A DNA stretch of 64,000 nt from the NCBI RefSeq assembly GCF_018866305.1, contig NZ_CP076456.1, forward strand, positions 3,720,001-3,784,000. The letters run 5' to 3'. A program made the position numbers and the translations under genes. Below the pieces are notes generated by a model. It was not told the DNA's origin. It made no database searches and saw only the letters and a program-made list of their open reading frames with translations. This document shows positions 59,441 to 64,000 of the stretch, in pieces. The stretch comes from Arthrobacter sunyaminii (GTDB lineage Bacteria; Actinomycetota; Actinomycetes; Actinomycetales; Micrococcaceae). How positions within the stretch are numbered: the stretch's first letter is position 1; every line of letters begins with the position of its first letter.

Positions 59441-59506
59441 GTAGCCTCCATCATCGTTCGAACCAGACGCCGCCCAAATACGGCGGCCTCTAGACACCCT
59501 ACTAAA

Positions 59507-60121
59507 TTAGTAAGCCTGCTGACACTTATTTGCTGTCACCGATTCCACTAATTCCAGCCAGCCTTCGGTTATCCGCTCCAGCGGCATCCCCGCACTGCGA
59601 TGCAGATGCAGCAGCAGCCCGGCTTCCAGGAAGGACTCCAGCTGGTAGGCGGTCAGCTCCGGATCGCGGATCATCGGAAGGGCGGACAGGAGCATCCTGA
59701 GATGGCTCAATTCGAGCTGGCGGGCCGGATGCCGGTAGTGCATCAAGGCATCGACGTCGGCCGCCCGCCGCAGCTCCCCGGTGATATCCAGCGCCTGGAT
59801 CCGTGCAACCCCGAATGCCCGCAGGCGTTCCAGCGGCGGCGCTCCCGGTCCCAGAGGTGCGGGACCGGCCATATAACCTTCCTGAAAGTCCCGTTCTGCG
59901 TGGTCAAGCAGTGCCCGCATCACGCCGGCACGGCTACCGAAGCGCCGGAAAACGGTTCCCTTTCCCACGCCTGCACGGCGTGCCAGATCGTCCATGGTGA
60001 GTGCTTCCGCACCCCGCTCGGAAACCATTTCCAGCGCGGTGTGCAGCAACAGGCTGCGGTTTCTTGCCGCATCCAGACGCTCACATCCGCCGCCCGCGCT
60101 CTCTTCCCTGCCTGCCTGCAT
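59507..60121 (-). CDS. TetR family transcriptional regulator
   Basis: 204 residues. The HTH spans about 42-66 (LTMDDLARRAGVGKGTVFRR). The C-terminal ligand domain has ELSHLRMLLSALPMIRDPEL. It is divergent from the FMN reductase gene with a perfect palindrome between them, so the reductase is its likely target. Catalase follows on the same strand and may be co-transcribed. Confidence 0.9.
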   Translation of the reverse strand: MQAGREESAGGGCERLDAARNRSLLLHTALEMVSERGAEALTMDDLARRAGVGKGTVFRRFGSRAGVMRALLDHAERDFQEGYMAGPAPLGPGAPPLERLRAFGVARIQALDITGELRRAADVDALMHYRHPARQLELSHLRMLLSALPMIRDPELTAYQLESFLEAGLLLHLHRSAGMPLERITEGWLELVESVTANKCQQAY

Positions 60122-60149
60122 GCGCGCCAGTCTAACCCCCGCGGAATAA

Positions 60150-60169
60150 AAGCGGACCGTGGTCCGCTT
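60150..60169. promoter_or_regulatory. TetR operator between regulator and FMN reductase genes
   Basis: Perfect 9-bp arms AAGCGGACC and GGTCCGCTT around a GT centre. It lies 28-48 bp from the TetR start and about 60 bp before the reductase start, where it would block both promoters. The GGACC/GGTCC core is typical of TetR sites in actinobacteria. Confidence 0.75.
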
Positions 60170-60227
60170 ATAGTCTTAGATGCAATACCTGTGCCTCAAA
60201 CCGGCACGGTCCCTGATAGGAGTTTCC

Positions 60228-60788
60228 TTGAGCACTAAAGTACTTACCCTGGTCGGCAGCCTTCGGGCCGGTTCCGTCAACCGTCAACTTGCCGAAACGG
60301 CCGTCCTGAACGCCCCCGAGGGTGTTGAGATTGTCATCCATGAGGGCATCGGAACCATCCCGTTCTACAACGAAGACATCGACGTCGAGGGCTCCATCCC
60401 CGAAGCCGCTGCGGCACTGCGCAAGGCAGCTGCTTCCTCCGACGCCCTGCTGCTGGTGTGCCCGGAATACAACGGAACAATGCCCGCTGTCCTGAAGAAC
60501 GCCATTGACTGGCTTTCACGCCCGTTCGGCGCTGGTGCCATTGCCGGCACCCCCGCAGCCGTGATCGGTTCCGCCTTCGGCCAGTTCGGCGGGGTCTGGG
60601 CCCATGACGACGCCCGCAAGTCCCTGGGAATTGCCGGTGCCCACCTGGTGGAGGACGTACGCCTGTCCATTGGCGGCTCCGTGACCCGCTTCGCCGAGAT
60701 CCACCCCAAGGATGATGCCGAGGTGGTGGAACAGGTCCGCAGCGTGGTTTCGTCGCTTGCCGGGGCTTCCGCCTCCACCGCTGCCTAG
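60228..60788 (+). CDS. NAD(P)H-dependent FMN reductase / flavodoxin-like quinone reductase
   Basis: 186 residues from TTG 60228 (AGGAG six bases upstream). The FMN phosphate loop is LVGSLRAGSVNRQLAE, and the family signature CPEYNGTMPAVLKNAIDWLS is intact, as is GTPAAVIGSAFGQFGGV. It reduces FMN or quinones with NAD(P)H. Divergence from a TetR gene and the palindromic operator suggest induction by electrophiles or quinones. Confidence 0.92.
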   Translation: MSTKVLTLVGSLRAGSVNRQLAETAVLNAPEGVEIVIHEGIGTIPFYNEDIDVEGSIPEAAAALRKAAASSDALLLVCPEYNGTMPAVLKNAIDWLSRPFGAGAIAGTPAAVIGSAFGQFGGVWAHDDARKSLGIAGAHLVEDVRLSIGGSVTRFAEIHPKDDAEVVEQVRSVVSSLAGASASTAA

Positions 60789-60807
60789 CAGCCCCCTTAC
60801 ACAAATA

Positions 60808-60850
60808 AGGACGGACCCTGCTGCTGCCGCAGCAGGGTCCGTCCTTTTTG
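60808..60850. terminator. Strong intrinsic terminator, 17-bp stem
   Basis: Perfect stem 60808-60824 with 60829-60845, loop TGCC, followed by TTTTT. It ends the FMN reductase transcript, and the reverse strand (stem then TTATTT) could stop the minus-strand island at 60909-62227. Confidence 0.93.
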
Positions 60851-60892
60851 TGTCTCAGTCTTTGTGTCTCAGTCCGGTTTGGTGTCTCAGTC
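60850..60892. repeat. Three short direct repeats GTGTCTCAGTC
   Basis: The 11-mer GTGTCTCAGTC occurs at 60850-60860, 60864-60874 and 60882-60892. The second and third copies also share a following CCGG. They lie between the terminator and the end of the 63-residue gene. Origin unknown; they could be a remnant of a mobile-element end or a protein-binding array. Confidence 0.7.
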
Positions 60893-60908
60893 CGGGAAGT
60901 TTATTTCC

Positions 60909-61100
60909 TCAATCCCAGAAGCCGCCGGCCCAGGCCGCGTCCCGCAGGTAGTCACGTGCGGGACCAACGTCCCAAAGCTCTCCGCTGGAGGCAACAATCC
61001 CCTTGTCCCGCAGGTCTTCAACAACGTCTTCGGAGCACCCAAGGGCCTCTGACAGGTCTTGGGAAGTCGACGCTACTATGAACTCGTTGCGGCTTGTCAC
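60909..61100 (-). CDS. 63-residue acidic protein of the SpaB_C island
   Basis: From GTG 61100 with AAGGAG seven bases upstream to TGA 60909. The middle looks like a small winged-helix or RiPP-leader-like helical unit (DLSEALGCSEDVVEDLRDKG, then ELWDVGPARDYLRD), and the protein ends AAWAGGFWD. It starts 32 bp after the SpaB_C gene and is co-oriented, so it is co-transcribed. Possible roles are a second modified peptide, a peptide-binding helper, or a small regulator. I do not recognise the family. Confidence 0.65.
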   Translation of the reverse strand: MTSRNEFIVASTSQDLSEALGCSEDVVEDLRDKGIVASSGELWDVGPARDYLRDAAWAGGFWD

Positions 61101-61132
61101 GGGGTCTCCTTCTGGTAGGGCTTGATCGTTGC

Positions 61133-62092
61133 CTAGTGCCGGTCCAGCAGTGCCGCTTCGTGTTCAGTGCTCCAACTGCGTGCATACAGGCCCAGTGCGG
61201 CCTCCTCCCGCAGTGAAAGCCCGAGTCGGTTCAGCAGCATGTGCGCCTGATACACGGTCAAATGCTGTGCGCTCCTGCTGAGCCGGGCTTTGTCCGCCCG
61301 GTAGAGGTAATTGTCGAGGCTCCTGAACCAGCGGCGGCGCCAGTTCTCCACTGCGTTTTCGGCAGCGGTGGCAGCCATCAGACGGTGGGTGGGCGTCACC
61401 TTCGCGGCAACCTGAATGGTCATCGCCTCCCTGACACTTCCGGCCCGCTGCCCAAAGCCGGCCGTACAGCTGCGCAAATGGCTGTCCCAGTAGTAGTCCC
61501 AGGAGATTCGCCGCCGGTCCGGCCAGCTTGCCGAGTGGGGGCCCTTCATCATGGCGCGGGCGGAATCGAACAGCAGGAGCGATCCGAAGGCCCACCTGTT
61601 CTGGACCTTCGGAAACCTGACCGTGGCCCAGGCGCCCAGCTCCGAGGAGAGTTCAAAGACCTCTTCCGCCAGGGCCAGTCCTTCCAGGCCCCCGTATTTG
61701 GCCAGATCAGCCTCGAGCCTGGGATTCTGGTGTTCCGCTCCGCCGGGACCCAGACGGTCCGTGGCCGGATCGCTGATCTGCTGGGTCATTTCGAGATGGC
61801 CAATGACGCCGCTGGCCTGATCCCGCAGCGCGCCCAACAGGGGCGTCAGCCGCTCAAAAATTTCGGGTTCTCCAAGGAACCGGACCCGCACATGCGCGTT
61901 GGCCGGTTCCAGGCACCTCGTGTAGTACCACCTGCTGGCCCCGTAGGCCTGTGCTTGGGCCGCCAGCGGGGTAACCAGTTCTCCAATGATGCCGTCCGCT
62001 ACATCGAAGCCCCCGGTGTAAAAGGAGACTGTCCACCATTGTGCCGTCGGGCGAGTTCGTGAGGCGTTTCGAACTGCTGTCAGCTGTGTCAT
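61133..62092 (-). CDS. Stand-alone thiopeptide-type bacteriocin biosynthesis (SpaB_C) domain protein
   Basis: 319 residues from ATG 62092 (CGGAGGGG upstream). SpaB_C landmarks are QWWTVSFY (18-25), WYYTR (55-59), HVRVRF (67-72), LEADLAKYGG (126-135), AEEVF (142-146) and HMLLNRLGLS (284-293). In class I lanthipeptide and thiopeptide pathways this domain performs glutamate elimination or, in derived members, peptide cyclisation. The N-terminal tRNA-dependent glutamylation domain is absent here and not encoded nearby. The first codons use ACA, CGA and GTA, less biased than neighbours. A very short reading frame lies 102 bp upstream and a 63-residue gene 32 bp downstream. Confidence 0.85.
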   Translation of the reverse strand: MTQLTAVRNASRTRPTAQWWTVSFYTGGFDVADGIIGELVTPLAAQAQAYGASRWYYTRCLEPANAHVRVRFLGEPEIFERLTPLLGALRDQASGVIGHLEMTQQISDPATDRLGPGGAEHQNPRLEADLAKYGGLEGLALAEEVFELSSELGAWATVRFPKVQNRWAFGSLLLFDSARAMMKGPHSASWPDRRRISWDYYWDSHLRSCTAGFGQRAGSVREAMTIQVAAKVTPTHRLMAATAAENAVENWRRRWFRSLDNYLYRADKARLSRSAQHLTVYQAHMLLNRLGLSLREEAALGLYARSWSTEHEAALLDRH

Positions 62093-62194
62093 GGCGTGAG
62101 TCCCCTCCGGGGTTGGTGCTTGGTTACCGCCGCTGAGCGGGGTCTTGCTGGTTACTCGTTGTAAATCAAGTTGCTTTCCCCCTGAGGGGATTCC

Positions 62195-62221
62195 CTAGAT
62201 CCAGTCCCAAACTTTGGTCAT
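62195..62221 (-). CDS. Putative octapeptide gene MTKVWDWI (RiPP substrate or Trp leader peptide)
   Basis: ATG 62221 to TAG 62195 encodes eight residues. AGGAGG (62236-62231) ends nine bases before this ATG; an in-frame ATG two codons earlier (62227, giving MKMTKVWDWI) is only three bases from it and is less likely used. Two Trp codons flank an Asp. There is no promoter-proximal gene between it and the SpaB_C gene, which starts 102 bp later. The alternatives are a minimal peptide substrate for SpaB_C or a Trp-sensing leader. Short GC hairpins follow it (62179-62189, 62130-62140, 62102-62112), none with a T-tract. Confidence 0.45.
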   Translation of the reverse strand: MTKVWDWI

Positions 62222-62380
62222 CTTCATTCCCCTCCTGTACCTGCGGCCGATGTGCCGGCCTGTGCGGTTGGTTGACTCCGAAAGCTTCCCCCGCTGCGCA
62301 ACGCCTCGTCTACCCTTTCCGGTGCCCGGTTCCTGTCATGGCCCCTTTGGCCCTTGCCTGTCATTTATTTGCCTCTGCTC

Positions 62381-62403
62381 TTGACGAATCGGCCGCATGT
62401 CAA
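62381..62403. promoter_or_regulatory. Operator-like inverted repeat upstream of the SpaB_C island
   Basis: TTGAC and GTCAA arms lie at the two ends of a 23-bp segment with a CGGCCG palindrome near its centre. Read on the minus strand, it includes a TTGACA hexamer at 62403-62398 that could be a -35 element, although no good -10 is visible at standard spacing. It lies about 160 bp upstream of the octapeptide frame and would suit a dimeric regulator. Confidence 0.35.
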
Positions 62404-62487
62404 CAAGGAATATGGCGGATATCCGGTCTTTCTGTGCCGGCTTCCCTGTGATGGCATTAAGCGGTCATGGCAGTCTTTTCGCGGCGG

Positions 62488-63429
62488 CTATTCTTCCGGC
62501 AGCTTGGCCCGCAGGATGTCCCGGATGTAGTTCCGGTTCATGGCAGCCACCGAGAGTCCGTCACCGCCGTAGTGCTCCACGCACATCGGACCGTCAAACC
62601 CTGCCTCCAGGGCCATGCCAATGGCCTCCCGATAATTGATGAATCCGAGGGCCAGCGGCGCCGGTGCCGAGGCGTAGGCACCGGTGGCGGGATCGTGATC
62701 CCGGAAGTAGTTCTTCAGCTGCCAGTAGTTGGTGTGCGGGAGCATCTTGACCAGCATTTCGCGCCAGTCCTCAACCGGACGGTGGAGGCGCACAATGTTG
62801 CCGATGTCGGGGCAAAGCCCCACGTTGGGCAGATCCACCGCTTTCACCAGCTGAACGGAGCTGTCCGCCGTTCCCAGGAAGGTGCCTTCATACATCTCCA
62901 GCGACAGGCTCACTCCGCGTGTCGCCGCATACTCGCCCAGCTCCCTGAAGCGCCCGGCCGCCTTGTCCCGGTTGGCGGTTGTGTCCTCGTCCTCGATTCC
63001 CTTGGCGAGCCAGAACCAGGTCGCGTCCTTCTGCTCCTGCGTGAGGGGATCATGCAGTCCCAGGCAGACCATGGGTGCTTCGAGGTCCGCCGCCGCGTCT
63101 ATGGTCCGCTTGGTGTAGGCCATGTTCCGCTGCGCCTGCTCTTCATCGGCGGTGATCACACTTTTGCGGGTGACGGCGAGGTCGCTGAAAGCGAGCCCGT
63201 AGGAACGTGCCGTCTCCAGCAGCTGACGGCGCCCGCCGGCGTCGAGGTCCCCCGCCCGGACCCATGAATCCGTCAGGTCGACGTGGTCGAACCCAGCCAC
63301 CCTGACTTCCCGCAGGGTCTGTTTCCAGGCCTGCGGCCCGGCCTCGGTGCGGTCCAGACCGTCCTGCGTTACTCCCGTGAAGTTGAGCAGGGCCGCTCCG
63401 ATGGGCCATGTCTCGGGTGTGTACGTCAT
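62488..63429 (-). CDS. Sugar phosphate isomerase/epimerase family (xylose-isomerase-like TIM barrel)
   Basis: 313 residues. AP_endonuc_2-type barrel landmarks are GFDHVDLTDSWV, LGLHDPLTQEQKD, SLEMYEGTFLG (metal Glu), GLCPDIGN (metal Asp) and MCVEHYGGDG (C-terminal Glu/His). These metal-binding residues suggest an isomerase or epimerase acting on a sugar or inositol derivative. It follows an SDR gene by 45 bp on the same strand, as in sugar or polyol oxidation operons. The substrate is unknown. Confidence 0.85.
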   Translation of the reverse strand: MTYTPETWPIGAALLNFTGVTQDGLDRTEAGPQAWKQTLREVRVAGFDHVDLTDSWVRAGDLDAGGRRQLLETARSYGLAFSDLAVTRKSVITADEEQAQRNMAYTKRTIDAAADLEAPMVCLGLHDPLTQEQKDATWFWLAKGIEDEDTTANRDKAAGRFRELGEYAATRGVSLSLEMYEGTFLGTADSSVQLVKAVDLPNVGLCPDIGNIVRLHRPVEDWREMLVKMLPHTNYWQLKNYFRDHDPATGAYASAPAPLALGFINYREAIGMALEAGFDGPMCVEHYGGDGLSVAAMNRNYIRDILRAKLPEE

Positions 63430-63474
63430 GTTCTTCTCCTTGCGTTGGTCGATGATGCGGGTTAATGGGCGGGT

Positions 63475-64000
63475 TCACACCATGTGCTTGCCGCCGTCGA
63501 TGAAGTACGAGGCGCCGTTGATGAACCCCGCCTCTTCGCCCACCAGGAAATTCACCAGGGCGGCAACTTCGGACGGGCGGCCAACCCGCTGCACGGGAAT
63601 GTCTCCGGACAAAGCGGCCTTGCGGTCCTCGCTGAGCGGACCGCCCATGATGTCCGTGTCGATGGGTCCCGGGACAACGGCATTGCAGGTGATGCCGTGC
63701 GGCCCGAGCTCCCGGGCTGCACCACGGGTGAGTCCCAGCACGGCTGCCTTTGCCCCCGCGTACCCCGTCTTCGAGAAGGTCCCGCCGCCGTCGTACGCCG
63801 TTATGGACGAGGTGTTCACAATGCGTCCGCCGCAGCCGCCGTCGATCATGCGGCGGGCTGCAGCCTGCATCATGAGCAGTGTTCCCGTGGCGTTGGCGTC
63901 CATGACGCGGGTCCACAGTTCTTTCGTGAGCTCGAAGAGGGTGTGCGGGCTGGCGATTCCGGCAAGATTGACCAGTGCAAGCACCGGAGGCAGCTCCTCA
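63475..64000 (-). CDS. SDR family oxidoreductase, C-terminal part
   Basis: The frame is open to the window edge, so the N-terminal nucleotide-binding GxxxGxG loop is missing. Visible SDR elements are LVNLAGI (NNAG-equivalent), IVNTSSIT, the catalytic YAGAK (Y-x3-K), PGPIDTDIMGG and the C-terminal GASYFIDGG. It is a classical short-chain dehydrogenase, likely oxidising a sugar or polyol before the TIM-barrel enzyme downstream. Confidence 0.9.
   Translation of the reverse strand, partial: EELPPVLALVNLAGIASPHTLFELTKELWTRVMDANATGTLLMMQAAARRMIDGGCGGRIVNTSSITAYDGGGTFSKTGYAGAKAAVLGLTRGAARELGPHGITCNAVVPGPIDTDIMGGPLSEDRKAALSGDIPVQRVGRPSEVAALVNFLVGEEAGFINGASYFIDGGKHMV

Noticed and set aside
60850..60892. 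CRISPR-like repeat array
   Set aside because: Only three 11-bp copies with spacers of 3 and 7 bp; no cas genes and far too small.
61133..62221. Classical class I lanthipeptide or thiopeptide cluster
   Set aside because: No LanB glutamylation domain, LanC cyclase, YcaO or precursor with Ser/Thr/Cys-rich core is present in the window.
62195..62221. Streptide- or darobactin-like Lys-Trp or Trp-x-Trp crosslinked peptide
   Set aside because: The octapeptide has K-x3-W and W-x-W spacing, but there is no radical SAM gene nearby, so the match is probably coincidental.
62224..62364. A 46-codon minus-strand frame with AGAGG upstream, ending in a TGA that overlaps the ATG ahead of the octapeptide
   Set aside because: Only about 60 percent G or C at third positions, well below neighbouring genes, and the Gly/Arg/Ser-rich product has no leader-like features. 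It may still be translated as a coupling frame, but I cannot support it.

Overview
The window is a high-GC actinobacterial chromosome segment. Protein content and gene order point to an Arthrobacter-like member of the Micrococcaceae: a complete uric-acid branch, a DUF3090 / SCO1664 / histidine-phosphatase trio, an Asp23/Gls24 envelope-stress locus and a tandem glycine riboswitch ahead of gcvP. This assignment is inferred from gene content, not from any database match. I see no rRNA, tRNA, CRISPR array, transposase or prophage gene.

Layout. 1-3448: tail of a universal stress protein, a DHA2-type exporter with its divergent TetR regulator and palindromic operator, an RraA-like protein and a dienelactone-hydrolase-like protein. 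3445-18170: purine catabolism. On the minus strand are a CitE-like lyase, allantoinase, ureidoglycine aminohydrolase, a DUF6986 aldolase-like protein, a xanthine/uric-acid permease, urate oxidase, HIU hydrolase, OHCU decarboxylase and an 8-oxoguanine deaminase. On the plus strand are XdhC, an FAD subunit and a fused FeS/molybdopterin xanthine dehydrogenase. 18284-21511: FAD-linked D-2-hydroxyacid dehydrogenase plus lactate permease. 21692-27541: mannitol/polyol locus (dehydrogenase, SorC-type regulator, ABC importer without an ATPase gene) with matching operator candidates. 27552-39026: alanine/glycine symporter, ChaB-like protein, and a serine/glycine operon (gcvP-gcvT-gcvH-glyA-sdaA) behind a tandem glycine riboswitch, with a CycA-like permease divergent from it. 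39019-46075: miscellaneous transport, regulatory and conserved actinobacterial genes. 46081-50272: Asp23/Gls24 envelope-stress locus, including a 59-residue membrane protein and a zinc-anti-sigma/Asp23 fusion next to an ECF sigma factor. 50235-60788: GNAT, malate synthase, hydrolase, HTH protein, alanine dehydrogenase, GAF-ANTAR regulator, zinc-ribbon and HTH pair, large-subunit catalase, TetR and an FMN reductase. 60808-62487: a small minus-strand island. 62488-64000: sugar-phosphate-isomerase-like TIM barrel and a truncated SDR.

The genes share a glyoxylate/glycine theme. Purine breakdown yields glyoxylate and ammonia. Malate synthase, glycine cleavage, SHMT, serine dehydratase and alanine dehydrogenase could route the carbon and nitrogen onward. 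The purine cluster lacks recognisable genes for allantoate hydrolysis and ureidoglycolate lyase.

The most unusual feature is the island at 60.9-62.5 kb. A very short reading frame encoding MTKVWDWI, with a near-perfect Shine-Dalgarno sequence, lies about 100 nt upstream of a stand-alone thiopeptide-type SpaB_C domain protein. A 63-residue acidic protein ending GGFWD follows. No lanthipeptide glutamylation domain, cyclase, radical SAM or YcaO gene is present. This could be a minimal RiPP-like system with an octapeptide substrate, or a Trp-codon leader peptide controlling the enzyme gene. The sequence alone does not decide between them.
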